In this document: in pieces, positions 8,777-17,466 of the stretch | Layout: the number at the start of each line of letters is the position of its first letter | Numbering within the stretch: position 1 is the stretch's first letter | NCBI RefSeq assembly: GCF_016654115.1 | Contig: NZ_JAEQAZ010000022.1 | Location: forward strand, 1-64,000 | Reading direction: 5' to 3' | Length of the DNA stretch: 64,000 bases | Origin: Streptomyces sp. MBT53 | Lineage (GTDB): Bacteria > Actinomycetota > Actinomycetes > Streptomycetales > Streptomycetaceae | Position numbers and translations under genes: made by a program | Notes under the pieces: model-generated | Database searches by the model: none | What the model saw: only the letters and a program-made list of their open reading frames with translations | What the model was told of the DNA's origin: nothing

Positions 8777-9577
8777 TCAGATGAATTTCTTGCTCGCGAG
8801 GAAGGCGGCGAGCGCTGCGGCGCCGGTCCCGTCCTCGTCCTTGACTATCTCGCCGACGGTGCGCGGCGGGCGGGCCGTGGTGCTCGTGACAGTGGTGCGG
8901 GATGCGCCGAGACCGACGAGGGAGGCGTCGACACCGATGTCGTCGAGGTCCACCGTGTCCAGAGGCTTCTTCTTGGCGGCCATGATGCCCTTGAAGGAGG
9001 GGTAGCGGGCCTCCCCCGTCTGGTCGGTCACCGACAGGACCAGCGGCATGCTGGCGCTGATGACCTCGGTGGCGGCGTCGCTGTCGCGGCGGATGCGGAC
9101 CTGCGTGCCGGAGGTCTCCACCTGGGAGGCCAGGGTGACCTGCGGGATGCCGAGGCGTTCGGCGAGCATGGCCGGAACGACCCCGGCGCCGCCGTCGGTC
9201 GAGGCCATCCCCGCCACGACGAGGTCGGGCACGGCGCCGCCGTTCGCCGTCTTCACCGCCTCGGCGAGCACCAGCGAGGTGGCGATGGCGTCGGAGCCCG
9301 CGACGGCTTCGTCCTCGACGTGGACGGCCCGGTCGGCGCCCATCTGCAGTGCCTTGCGCAGCGCGTCCGCGGCGTCTTCGGGGCCGACGGTCAGTGCGGT
9401 GACCGTGATCTCCTCGTCCTCGCGCTGCTCCTTGATCTGCAGCGCCTGCTCGACGGCGTACTCGTCGAGTTCGGACAGGAGGCCGTCGACGCCGTCGCGG
9501 TCCACGGTGTGGTCGGATGCGAACCGGCGCTCCCCTGTGACGTCGGGCACGTATTTCACCAGGACGACTATGTTCAT
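8777..9577 (-). CDS. etfB: Electron transfer flavoprotein beta subunit
   Basis: This 266-residue EtfB starts with MNIVVLVKYVPD at 9577. The frame is open for another 102 codons upstream, but that extension is proline/serine-rich shadow sequence, and a typical EtfB begins exactly here. AAGAAGG lies about 13 bases upstream. The AMP-binding and recognition-loop regions are present (GPEDAADALRKALQMGADRAVH, split by variable segments). It pairs with etfA downstream and acts in the cytoplasm as an electron carrier for acyl-CoA or amine dehydrogenases. Confidence 0.95.
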   Translation of the reverse strand: MNIVVLVKYVPDVTGERRFASDHTVDRDGVDGLLSELDEYAVEQALQIKEQREDEEITVTALTVGPEDAADALRKALQMGADRAVHVEDEAVAGSDAIATSLVLAEAVKTANGGAVPDLVVAGMASTDGGAGVVPAMLAERLGIPQVTLASQVETSGTQVRIRRDSDAATEVISASMPLVLSVTDQTGEARYPSFKGIMAAKKKPLDTVDLDDIGVDASLVGLGASRTTVTSTTARPPRTVGEIVKDEDGTGAAALAAFLASKKFI

Positions 9578-9596
9578 GAAACGTAGGACCCTTCTT

Positions 9597-9950
9597 TCAG
9601 TTGACGGCCGGTGCGGCCGAGCCCGTGAGGCCGAGGAAATTGATGTTGAACATGACGACCCCGCGGTCCGGGAACTCTTCGCGGTAGCGCTCGTACGCCG
9701 AGGCGACGATGGTGCAGGCGATGACGTTCGCGTCGTAGGCGGAGGCGGAGGCCTGCTCGGCGGCGGCGCGGGCGGCCCGGGTCCGGGACTCCTCGTAGTC
9801 GGTGTCTCCGGACTCGAAGGCGGGCACGTGCCGTACGTCGACAGTTTGGTCGCCGCGCGCCTGGTCAGCAGCTGGCTGAGCACGTCGTCCAGGGCCGGTC
9901 ACAGCACTCGGTCCGCGGTCCAGACCGAGTGATGTGCCGTCGGCGTCCAT
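9597..9950 (-). CDS. Small unrecognised protein in the etf operon
   Basis: This 117-residue frame has its ATG four bases after the deacetylase stop, so translational coupling is likely. I do not recognise the family. The C-terminal two thirds (ESRTRAARAAAEQASASAYD, VIACTIVASAYERYREEFPD) look like a genuine folded protein. The first 45 residues are Arg/Gly/Pro-rich and less convincing. The overlapping frame over 9825-9890 reads PALDDVLSQLLTRRAATKLS, which looks more protein-like, so a frameshift near 9835 is possible and the gene may be broken. No membrane segment or signal peptide is seen. Confidence 0.45.
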   Translation of the reverse strand: MDADGTSLGLDRGPSAVTGPGRRAQPAADQARGDQTVDVRHVPAFESGDTDYEESRTRAARAAAEQASASAYDANVIACTIVASAYERYREEFPDRGVVMFNINFLGLTGSAAPAVN

Positions 9951-9953
9951 AGT

Positions 9954-10796
9954 TCAGTCGTCTTCCCAGCGGTCGAAGAGCTCCGAGAGCGTGGGAAACC
10001 AGACGTCGTCGAAGGACGTCACGTGGTCGAGGAACTTTTCGAGCATCAGCAGGTTGTGGGCCCTGCCGATGGTCTGCGGATGCAGCGTCCAGGTCGCGAC
10101 GCCGCCCGGGCAGCGCTCGTGGGCGAAGTCGAAGCTGTCCTTCCAGCGGGCGAGGACGACCTCGTTGGACTGCATCAGCGCGTTGCCCTTGAAGGACTCC
10201 AGCTCGGGGAAGTCGTCGAGGAACCAGGAGACGGGGAACTCCAGGACCCGGCTCTCGGGCCCGAAGGTGTTGCCGTTCTCCTGGTCGAGTTCCACGACCA
10301 TGCGCGGCCGGTAGGGCGTGAAGTCACGCCCCATCAGGGAGGAGTCCCAGTCGAAGCCGAACTCGGCCAGCAGGTCGAGGGTGTCGTTGGTGACGTCCAG
10401 GGCCGGAGAACGGTAGCCCCTCGGCCGCGTGCCCAGCAGCTTCTCGTGCTGACGCAGTTGTAGTTCGAGCAGCCGCCGTTCCTCGTCCCGGTCCAGCGCG
10501 GGGACGTATTCGTGATACACCCCGTGTGCTCCGATCTCGTGACCGTCATCGAGGATCGCGTCGACGGCCGAGCGGAACGTCTGGATCGTGTGCGTCGGCA
10601 CGCACCATGTGGTGGTGATCCCGTAGCGGCGGAACACGTCCAGCAGACGCGGGGCCCCCACCAGGGCGCCGAACTCTCCTCGCGACAGATTCGTCTGCGA
10701 CGTGGACCGGAACGTGCCCATCCAGACGCTCTGGGCGTCGAAGTCCGGGCTGAGGCATACGGCGAGTTGTTTCCCCTCGGGCAGTCGTAGCGTCAC
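9954..10796 (-). CDS. NodB-domain polysaccharide deacetylase-like amidohydrolase
   Basis: This 280-residue cytoplasmic protein (no signal peptide) has a NodB fold. The first motif carries the metal-binding Asp (CLSPDFDAQSVWM). The HxxxH motif is in EIGAHGVYHEY, and RGYRSPALD gives the catalytic-site arginine and proline. Intracellular members of this group (PuuE-like) cleave N-formyl or ureido bonds, for example in allantoin metabolism, rather than chitin. In this oxidative, nitrogen-rich operon such a role is more likely than cell-wall editing. The start is GTG 10796, six bases after the MaoC gene stop. Confidence 0.82.
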   Translation of the reverse strand: MTLRLPEGKQLAVCLSPDFDAQSVWMGTFRSTSQTNLSRGEFGALVGAPRLLDVFRRYGITTTWCVPTHTIQTFRSAVDAILDDGHEIGAHGVYHEYVPALDRDEERRLLELQLRQHEKLLGTRPRGYRSPALDVTNDTLDLLAEFGFDWDSSLMGRDFTPYRPRMVVELDQENGNTFGPESRVLEFPVSWFLDDFPELESFKGNALMQSNEVVLARWKDSFDFAHERCPGGVATWTLHPQTIGRAHNLLMLEKFLDHVTSFDDVWFPTLSELFDRWEDD

Positions 10797-10802
10797 GGCA
10801 CC

Positions 10803-11300
10803 TCACTCCGACCGGTCGGGGCGGCGCGACAGCAGCACGATCCACTTGCCCTCCTGGCACACGTCCCCGTTCTGGTTCAGGACCTGCACGTGGGTGGTCA
10901 CGATGCCGCGATCGGGTTTGCTCGCGGAGGGCCGGATCCCGACGATCTCCTCGCTCACCCTGATGGTGTCCCCGATGCGCACCGGGGCGAGGAGATTCCA
11001 GTCCTGGATTCCGAGGAAGGCGATCGCCGACGGGTTCTTCCACCCCAGGCCCATCTCCAGTCCGAACGCCATGGCCAGGACTCCCGGGCCGTGAAAGAGC
11101 CGGCCACCGAACTGGGTCTGCTTCGCGTACTCCTCGTTCATGTGGAGCGGATGCATGTCACCCGACCAGGTGCCGAACGTGACGACATCGGTCTCGGTGA
11201 CCGTCCTGCCGAGTGTCAGCCAGGTCTGCCCTACCTCGATCTCGTCGAGGTATCGAACAGAATCCGAGGTGTGCGCCGCGCCGAGGGTGTTGGTGGTCAA
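10803..11300 (-). CDS. MaoC-like hotdog dehydratase
   Basis: This protein of about 165 residues has the (R)-hydratase/MaoC hotdog fold. The hydratase motif is seen in FGTWSGDMHPLHMNEEYAKQ (Asp and His catalytic pair), followed by RLFHGPGVLAMAF. It should hydrate an enoyl-CoA or similar conjugated thioester. I chose the TTG at 11300 because GAGGAG lies six bases upstream. An alternative GTG at 11381 overlaps the preceding stop as GTGA and would add 27 poorly conserved residues. It is the second gene of the DAO-MaoC-deacetylase-etf operon. Confidence 0.82.
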   Translation of the reverse strand: MTTNTLGAAHTSDSVRYLDEIEVGQTWLTLGRTVTETDVVTFGTWSGDMHPLHMNEEYAKQTQFGGRLFHGPGVLAMAFGLEMGLGWKNPSAIAFLGIQDWNLLAPVRIGDTIRVSEEIVGIRPSASKPDRGIVTTHVQVLNQNGDVCQEGKWIVLLSRRPDRSE

Positions 11301-11377
11301 TTCATGCTCCTCAGAAGCTGATAAGGACAACGGGACGCTTTCCGCCCTCGTCGGGAAGTTCTCTGCTTTCGGCGAGG

Positions 11378-12604
11378 TCACCAGCGGATGACGCCGTCGG
11401 GGTTGTCGCGAAGTGCCGGCCGGTCCAAAGCCATCTCATCGATCGGCAGGCTGAGTTCCTCGCCGGAGATCAGCTCGGCCACGAGCTGTCCGGTGATCGG
11501 CCCGGCCAGGTTCCCGTACACATGTCCGGTGGCGAGGACCAGGCCCGGTACTTCGTCGACCTCGTCGACGATCGGCAGTGAATCGGCGGTGGCCGGGAGG
11601 AGACCCGTCCAGACACCCTCGACACCTAGTCCCCGGTAGTGCGGGAAGGTCTCCAGCAGGGCGTCGATGGTCATCTTCAGTCCGCCGAGCGGCATACGGT
11701 CGTCCAACTGCTCGGGGTAGTCCATCGGACACCCGACGAACAGGTTGCCGTCCTCCGTCTTGGCGACACACTCCAGGTGCTCGATCCCGTGGCTCGAATC
11801 CTCGTAGGACGCCGTGAAGTACTCGTCGCGATAGCTCGGGAGACTCCGGATGTGCCCGTACTGCTTGGCAGCCAGGGGGCCGTTGAGGATCTTGTCGAGG
11901 TGTTCCTCGACCGGGGCGAACAGCACTGCGCCGAGTCGCTCGGGCTTGATCGGCACGTGGATGCCCTCCGCTTCGAGCATCTGGGACCAGACCCCCGTAC
12001 CCCAGACCACCCGGTCCGCGTGCACGTCTCCGCCGAGAGTCCGGGCGCCTGTGACCCTGGCTCCGTCGCGCGTCAGTCCGAGCACGGGTGTGTGCTCATG
12101 GATGCGCACGCCGAGGCGGCGGCATTCCTGAGCCAGGGCCCGGACGAACTTGGGGGTGCGGATCTGGCCGTCCTCCGGACAGAACGTGGCGCCGATGACG
12201 GTGGGCGGCAGGATCGGCGCCGCCTCACGGGCCGTCGGTCCATCCAGCAGCTCCATGGTGAAGCCGTGACGGTTGCGGTCCTCGACGAATTCCTTGTAGA
12301 CCTGACGCTGGTCGTCGGTGAAGAAATACGTCATCGCGCCGTTCGCGCGATACTCGAACGACGGGCCCAGCAATTGGGAGAAGTCGTCGTAGAGAGCGCG
12401 GCCTGCCCGGGAAAGCGCCAGAGAGAAATCTCCGTTGCGGTTGTGCATATGGAGGAAACCCATGTTCCGCCCGGACGCGCCATGCGCGATTTCCCGCTGC
12501 TCCAAGAGGACGACGTCGTGTCCCTTGGCCGCGAGGAAGTACGCCGTCGACACTCCGACGATGCCACCGCCGACCACGACCACGTCCGCCTGGTCCAGTT
12601 TCAC
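11378..12604 (-). CDS. DAO-family FAD-dependent oxidoreductase
   Basis: This 408-residue member of the glycine/D-amino-acid oxidase family should oxidise an amine or amino acid with FAD. The N-terminal dinucleotide motif reads ADVVVVGGGIVGVSTAYFLA, the FAD ribose glutamate follows in VVLLEQ, and ASGRNMGFLHMH is the flavin-contact loop. The C-terminal part has GLLPATADSLPIV and GLVLATGHVYGNLAGPITG. The GTG start at 12604 has GGGAGA upstream; the longer frame adds 19 unsupported residues. It heads the reverse-strand operon, and its 251-bp upstream gap is shared with the divergent acyl-CoA ligase. Confidence 0.88.
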   Translation of the reverse strand: MKLDQADVVVVGGGIVGVSTAYFLAAKGHDVVLLEQREIAHGASGRNMGFLHMHNRNGDFSLALSRAGRALYDDFSQLLGPSFEYRANGAMTYFFTDDQRQVYKEFVEDRNRHGFTMELLDGPTAREAAPILPPTVIGATFCPEDGQIRTPKFVRALAQECRRLGVRIHEHTPVLGLTRDGARVTGARTLGGDVHADRVVWGTGVWSQMLEAEGIHVPIKPERLGAVLFAPVEEHLDKILNGPLAAKQYGHIRSLPSYRDEYFTASYEDSSHGIEHLECVAKTEDGNLFVGCPMDYPEQLDDRMPLGGLKMTIDALLETFPHYRGLGVEGVWTGLLPATADSLPIVDEVDEVPGLVLATGHVYGNLAGPITGQLVAELISGEELSLPIDEMALDRPALRDNPDGVIRW

Positions 12605-12855
12605 GTTGCGATCTCCCTGCCATCGGTCGTCGACTCGGCATGTCACCGGTTGCATGAGCATCCTTCGGAACTATCTCCCCGCAGGCGTCGGGACCGCATT
12701 GGAACTTCCCAGAGGATCGGAGCGGCCTGTCAGAAGAATTTCCAATTACCTCCCACGGTCCCACCGCCTACCTTGTGGTTCATCGCCAGGCGCCCGACCA
12801 CTCACTCGGGTGACTCGTTGCACAGCCTCGTCCGATCAAGGAACTGGAGCTTTGG

Positions 12856-14394
12856 ATGGCGTTCCAGCCGGCCAGCGTGCGTGACGACTGCGTGTCGGCC
12901 TTCGAGCGCGTCGCCCGTGAGCAGCCCGACCGCACCGCCGTGATCGACAACGACGCGACGATCACCTATCGCGATCTGCAGACGGCGGTCGAGCTCCGGA
13001 CGGCGGCGTTGCTCGAAGCCGGCCTCGGACCCGGTTACCGGGTGGCTCTGGTCGCCGAGAGCTCGGCGGAGTATCTGATGACCGCCCTCGCCGTGTGGCG
13101 GGCCGGCGGTGTCCTCGTCACCGTCTACCCCTCGTCGGGCCCGGGCGACATGCGCTACGCCATCGAGACGAGCGACCCCTCGCTGATCGTCGTCTCGGAA
13201 GGCGTCGATCGCGAAGCCGTCGAGGCTGGGGCGCCCGGAACGCCCGTCGCGGACATCGTGTCCTTCAACGTCACCGGAGTCCGTCACGACCGCTCCCCCA
13301 ACCCCGAGAACCTGCGGGAGCCGCTGTCCCTGATCTGCTTCTCCTCGGGCACGACCAGCCGGCCGAAGGCGATCATGGTGTCCGCCGGCGCGGTCTTCAA
13401 CTGTGCGGACACCTACGGCGAGGTCTGGCACCTCTCCCCCGACGACAGGGCGATCATCTGCCTGCCGATGGCGTGGCTGTACGGCCTCGCGAGCACCTCG
13501 CTGGCGGTTCTTCTCCGGGGCGGCACCGTCATGGTGGTGCGGCGGGCGCGTCCGGAGTTCATCGCCCCGGTGATCGAAAAGCACCGGGCGACGTTCGTGG
13601 CCGGCGTCACCGCCACGTTCGCCAAACTCGTCCAGCACGTGGGAGATCCGGCCCCGGGTACGCGCGTGTTCGAGTCGCTCCGCCTGTGCATCTCCGGCGG
13701 CGAGCCCCGCAACGAGGCGGTGTTCGACCGCTGGACGGCCCTGACCGGTGTCTCGGTGCTCGACGCGTACTGCGCCTCGGAGTGCCTTCCCCTCGTCACC
13801 TACGACCCCTTCACGGACCCCGCACCCAAGCCGGGCTCGGCCGGGAAGCTGGTTCCCCGCGCCGCGCTCAGGATCCTGGGCCCCGAGGGAGGCGACGTCG
13901 CGCCCGGCGAGGTCGGGGAAGCGTATTCGAGCGGTCCCGGCCTGATGCTGGGGTACTGGCGGGACGAGCAGCTGACGCGCGAGGCGCTCACCGACGACGG
14001 CTGGTACCGGACGAAGGACCTGGTCAGGGTCGACCACGACGGTTACGTGTACGTCGTCGGCCGGCTGTCGGACCTCATCATCCGCGGGGGCACCAACATC
14101 TCCCCCTCGGAGATCGAGCGGGTCCTCAACGAGCACGAGACGGTCGGCGATGCCGCCGTCGTGGGTATGCCCGACGAGATCTACGGCCAGCGGGTCGTCG
14201 CCGCCGTCGTCCCCGGTGCCGCGTCGCATGTGGACGAGGCCGAACTCCGGGCGCACTGCAAGGCGCGGCTCTCCTCCTACAAGGTGCCCAGCGCCTTTGT
14301 CGTGGTCGACGCCCTCCCGGTCAACGCGACCACCGGAAAGCTCAACCGGAAGGACGTCGCCGCGCTGCTCGCCGACCTGAGTGGACCGGCATGA
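12856..14394 (+). CDS. AMP-forming acyl-CoA ligase
   Basis: This 512-residue ANL-superfamily enzyme activates a carboxylate with ATP and CoA. The P-loop-like A3 motif is SLICFSSGTTSRPKAIMVS, the hinge region A8 is LSDLIIRGGTNISPSEIERV, and the catalytic lysine is in NATTGKLNRKDV near the C-terminus. The size and motif order are those of a complete fatty-acyl or aryl-CoA ligase. The start is ATG 12856 with GGAG nine bases upstream. It begins a forward three-gene run with the GMC oxidoreductase (28-base gap) and nitronate monooxygenase, divergent from the DAO operon. Confidence 0.9.
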   Translation: MAFQPASVRDDCVSAFERVAREQPDRTAVIDNDATITYRDLQTAVELRTAALLEAGLGPGYRVALVAESSAEYLMTALAVWRAGGVLVTVYPSSGPGDMRYAIETSDPSLIVVSEGVDREAVEAGAPGTPVADIVSFNVTGVRHDRSPNPENLREPLSLICFSSGTTSRPKAIMVSAGAVFNCADTYGEVWHLSPDDRAIICLPMAWLYGLASTSLAVLLRGGTVMVVRRARPEFIAPVIEKHRATFVAGVTATFAKLVQHVGDPAPGTRVFESLRLCISGGEPRNEAVFDRWTALTGVSVLDAYCASECLPLVTYDPFTDPAPKPGSAGKLVPRAALRILGPEGGDVAPGEVGEAYSSGPGLMLGYWRDEQLTREALTDDGWYRTKDLVRVDHDGYVYVVGRLSDLIIRGGTNISPSEIERVLNEHETVGDAAVVGMPDEIYGQRVVAAVVPGAASHVDEAELRAHCKARLSSYKVPSAFVVVDALPVNATTGKLNRKDVAALLADLSGPA

Positions 14395-14422
14395 CACAGG
14401 AATCCCGGAAGAAGGACCTCTC

Positions 14423-16084
14423 ATGAAGCATGACGGCTACGACTACATCATCGTCGGTGGCGGTTCGGCCGGCTGTGTGCTCGCCAACCGTCTGACGGCC
14501 GACGGCCGGAGCCGGGTCCTGGTCCTGGAGGCCGGCCGGCGGCACTCCAGATTCGACTATCCCGTGCGGGTGCCGGCCGCCTTCCTCTTCGTCATGGGCC
14601 ACAAGCTCTACGACTGGCAGTACGAGTCCGAGCCCGAGCCCATGCTGGGCGACAGGAGGATCGCGCACTACCGGGGCAAGCTCATGGGCGGCTGCAGCGC
14701 CATGAACGGCATGTTCTTCCAGCGCGCCAACCCTCTCGTCTACGAGGGCTGGGCCCAGGCCGCGGGTATGGAGACCTGGAGCTACGCGCACACCCTGCCC
14801 TACTTCAAGCGCCTCGAACGCCTCGTCGGTGGCGATCCGCGCGGTGTCTACCGCGGCCGTTCCGGACCCATCCCGGTCCATCGGCACAAGGCCGACAACC
14901 CCCTGTTCGGCGCTCTCTTCGACGCCGCACGGCAGGCCGGTCACGAAGTAGTCGACGACGTCAACGGCTACCGGCAGGAGGGTTTCGCGCCCTTCGACTG
15001 CAACATCGAGAACGGCGAGCGGTACGACGCGGCCCGCACGTACTACGCGCCGGTCCGCGACCGGAAGAACCTTGAGGTGATGACCGGCGCACTCGTCAGC
15101 CGTGTCGTCTTCAACGGCAAGCGCGCGGTCGGCGTCGAACTCGCCTCGCGCCGGGACGGCAGGACGGTCGTCCACGGCAAGGAGATCATCCTCTGCGGCG
15201 GAGCGTTCAACTCGCCCCAGCTCCTGCAGCTCTCCGGCGTGGGCAACGGGAAAGAGCTGAGCCGACTCGGGATCGACGTGGTCGAGGACCTGCCCGGGGT
15301 CGGCGAGAACATGCAGGACCACCTCGAAGCTTTCGTCATGTACGCGTGTACGCAGCCGGTCTCGATGGCCGGCATCCTCAAGATGAAGTCATGGCCGGGC
15401 ATCGGGGCCAGGTGGCTGCTGAAGCGGGAGGGCCCGGCCGCCACCAATCACTTCGAGGCCGGCGGGTTCGTCCGCTCGAACGACGACGCGCCTATGCCGA
15501 ACCAGATGCTGACGATGCTCGCCCTGGGCGTGCGCAACGACGGCACGCCCGCGCCGACGGAGCACTCCTACCAGATCAACCTCGGTCCGCAGACGCCCCA
15601 GTCGAAGGGGCATGTGAAGCTGCGCGCCAACGATCCCCTCCAGGCCCCGGTCCTCACCTTCAACTATCTGTCGACCGAGCAGGACCGGCAGGACTGGATC
15701 GACGGTGTCCGCGTCACGCGGGATGTGCTGAACCAGGCCGCGTTCGCGCCGTTCAACGGCGGCGAGCTCTCACCAGGACCCGATGTCAGGACCGACAAGG
15801 AGATCCTCGCGTGGGTGGCCCGCGACGCCGAGACGACGTACCACCCCTGCGGCACGGCCAAGATGGGCACCGATGACGAGGCCGTGGTCGATCCGCAGAC
15901 CATGCGGGTCCACGGTCTGGACGGGATCCGCGTCGTGGACGCCTCAGTGATCCCCGTCATCCCGAACGCGAATCTCTATGCCCCAGTCATGATGATCGCC
16001 GAGAAGGCCGCCGACCTGATCCTGGGTAATGAGCCGCTGGCTCCCGAACACGTCGACTTCTACCGCCACGAGAAGGTTTCCTGA
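14423..16084 (+). CDS. GMC-family FAD oxidoreductase (choline dehydrogenase-like)
   Basis: This 553-residue enzyme oxidises an alcohol. It has the N-terminal FAD motif DYIIVGGGSAGCVLANRL, the GMC signature GKLMGGCSAMNGMFFQRA and the second signature GGAFNSPQLLQLSGVG. The active-site His lies in TYHPCGTAKMG, with Asn instead of a second His in VIPNANLYAP, as in many choline-dehydrogenase-type members. It starts at ATG 14423 with AAGGA eight bases upstream. Its stop overlaps the next start (TGATG), so the two are translationally coupled. With the aldehyde dehydrogenase upstream it could provide the alcohol-to-acid oxidation series. Confidence 0.92.
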   Translation: MKHDGYDYIIVGGGSAGCVLANRLTADGRSRVLVLEAGRRHSRFDYPVRVPAAFLFVMGHKLYDWQYESEPEPMLGDRRIAHYRGKLMGGCSAMNGMFFQRANPLVYEGWAQAAGMETWSYAHTLPYFKRLERLVGGDPRGVYRGRSGPIPVHRHKADNPLFGALFDAARQAGHEVVDDVNGYRQEGFAPFDCNIENGERYDAARTYYAPVRDRKNLEVMTGALVSRVVFNGKRAVGVELASRRDGRTVVHGKEIILCGGAFNSPQLLQLSGVGNGKELSRLGIDVVEDLPGVGENMQDHLEAFVMYACTQPVSMAGILKMKSWPGIGARWLLKREGPAATNHFEAGGFVRSNDDAPMPNQMLTMLALGVRNDGTPAPTEHSYQINLGPQTPQSKGHVKLRANDPLQAPVLTFNYLSTEQDRQDWIDGVRVTRDVLNQAAFAPFNGGELSPGPDVRTDKEILAWVARDAETTYHPCGTAKMGTDDEAVVDPQTMRVHGLDGIRVVDASVIPVIPNANLYAPVMMIAEKAADLILGNEPLAPEHVDFYRHEKVS

Positions 16085-17202
16085 TGCAAACAGATGTGAC
16101 CGAAAGTCTCGGCATCGACCTCCCCATCTTCGCCTTCTCCCACTGCCGTGACGTCGTCGCGGCCGTCACGAAGGCCGGAGGCATGGGCGTGCTCGGCGCC
16201 GCCTGGATGACTCCCGAAGAACTCGACATGTCGATCGAGTGGCTGGAGCGGGAGGTCGGCGGCAAGCCGTTCGGCGTGGACCTGGTCTTCCCCGGCACGG
16301 CGATGGACGACGAGAAGACCCCCGAGGAGTACCTGGCCTCGATCCCGGACCGCTACCTGGCGTTCGTGAAGGACATGCTGGACGGCGGCGGGCTGGGCGA
16401 TCTCACCGCAGAGGACCGCGACGCCTACATGGTCGAGAACGCCAGGAAGATGGCGATGACCAACAAGAAGAGCCGTGACCAGCTCGATGTGGCGCTGGCC
16501 CGGAGTTCGGTGAGTCTTGTCGTCGGTGCCCTCGGTGTCACGCCGGACTGGGTGGTGAAGGCCGCGCACGCCCGGAACGTCCAGGTCGGAGCGCTCGTCG
16601 GCACCGCCCGGCACGCGGTCAAGCAGCGGGAAGCCGGCGTGGACCTCATCGTCGCGCAGGGCACGGAGGCGGGCGGCAGCGTCGGCACCGTGGCGTCGAT
16701 GGTGCTGTGGCCGCAGGTCGTGGAGGCGGCAGCAGGTGTGCCGGTGCTGGCCGCCGGCGGCGTGTCCCGCGGCTCGCACCTCCTCGCGGCGCTGTCCCTG
16801 GGCTGCCAGGGCGTGTGGACCGGGTCGCTGTGGCTCGGGACCGCCGAGAGCGAACTCAGCGAGGAGATGCGGGAGAAGCTCTTCGCCGCCGAGTCGGAGG
16901 ACGCTCTCCTGGCACGGGTCATGACCGGCAAGCCGGGGCGGATGCTGCGCACCAAGTACATCGACGCCTGGCGGGCTCCCACCGCTCCCGACCCGCTGAC
17001 CTGGCCCATGCAGTCGATCCTGAACGGCTACTCCTACAAGCGGGCCGAGCACGCGCGCGATCTCGACTACTGGACCTACGCCGTCGGCCAGGTGGTCGGC
17101 GACATGAAAGGCCACACCACCGTCAAGTCCGAGATCACGCGGCTGCTCAACGAGTACGTCGATGCCCTCGACCATCTCCAGAAGGTCACCGACCTCGACT
17201 AG
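16084..17202 (+). CDS. Nitronate monooxygenase / 2-nitropropane dioxygenase family
   Basis: This 372-residue FMN TIM-barrel protein belongs to the NMO family, which oxidises alkyl nitronates to carbonyl compounds and nitrite. Some relatives are enoyl-ACP reductases. Features include the N-terminal barrel strand GIDLPIFAFSHCRDVVAAVT, the FMN-phosphate glycine-rich region QGTEAGGSVGTVASMVL and AAGGVSRGSHLLAALSLG. It starts at the ATG overlapping the GMC stop, and the gene ends at a two-stem terminator shared with the convergent molybdoenzyme. Together with that molybdoenzyme it is the clearest hint that the pathway handles a nitro or N-oxide group. Confidence 0.85.
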   Translation: MQTDVTESLGIDLPIFAFSHCRDVVAAVTKAGGMGVLGAAWMTPEELDMSIEWLEREVGGKPFGVDLVFPGTAMDDEKTPEEYLASIPDRYLAFVKDMLDGGGLGDLTAEDRDAYMVENARKMAMTNKKSRDQLDVALARSSVSLVVGALGVTPDWVVKAAHARNVQVGALVGTARHAVKQREAGVDLIVAQGTEAGGSVGTVASMVLWPQVVEAAAGVPVLAAGGVSRGSHLLAALSLGCQGVWTGSLWLGTAESELSEEMREKLFAAESEDALLARVMTGKPGRMLRTKYIDAWRAPTAPDPLTWPMQSILNGYSYKRAEHARDLDYWTYAVGQVVGDMKGHTTVKSEITRLLNEYVDALDHLQKVTDLD

Positions 17203-17387
17203 TCCGACGCCGTCGCGTCAACCTCGCACGGCCGGGGACCGCAGCCCGAACACCGCCCACGGCCTGCACACCGGCGAGACACGGGTGGCGTCCCAGACCC
17301 TCCAAGTGGGCAGGGGCGCGGGGTAGTTCATCACGCTTCCCCTCGTCTGACCGAGCCGACAGGCACAACAGACAACCCGACGGACAC

Positions 17388-17447
17388 GAGGCTCCCGAGC
17401 CGTTGAGAGAGACGTTGATCGTCTCAGCTCATCGACTCGGGAGCCTC
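17388..17447. terminator. Bidirectional two-stem terminator between convergent genes
   Basis: GAGGCTCCCGAG (17388-17399) pairs perfectly with CTCGGGAGCCTC (17436-17447). An inner stem GAGACG (17409-17414) pairs with CGTCTC (17420-17425). The structure lies between the stop of the forward nitronate monooxygenase and the end of the reverse molybdoenzyme gene, so it can serve both. Confidence 0.8.
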
Positions 17448-17466
17448 GCTGGTTCCCGACGACAGA

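Noticed and set aside
9578..9883. N-terminal extension of EtfB
   Set aside because: The extra 102 residues are Pro/Ser/Arg-rich and unlike any EtfB. The standard start MNIVVLVKYVPD lies at 9577.
11301..11381. GTG 11381 as the MaoC start
   Set aside because: It is possible because of its GTGA overlap, but it adds 27 non-conserved residues and lacks a ribosome site. The TTG at 11300 has GAGGAG at ideal spacing. The choice is kept open.
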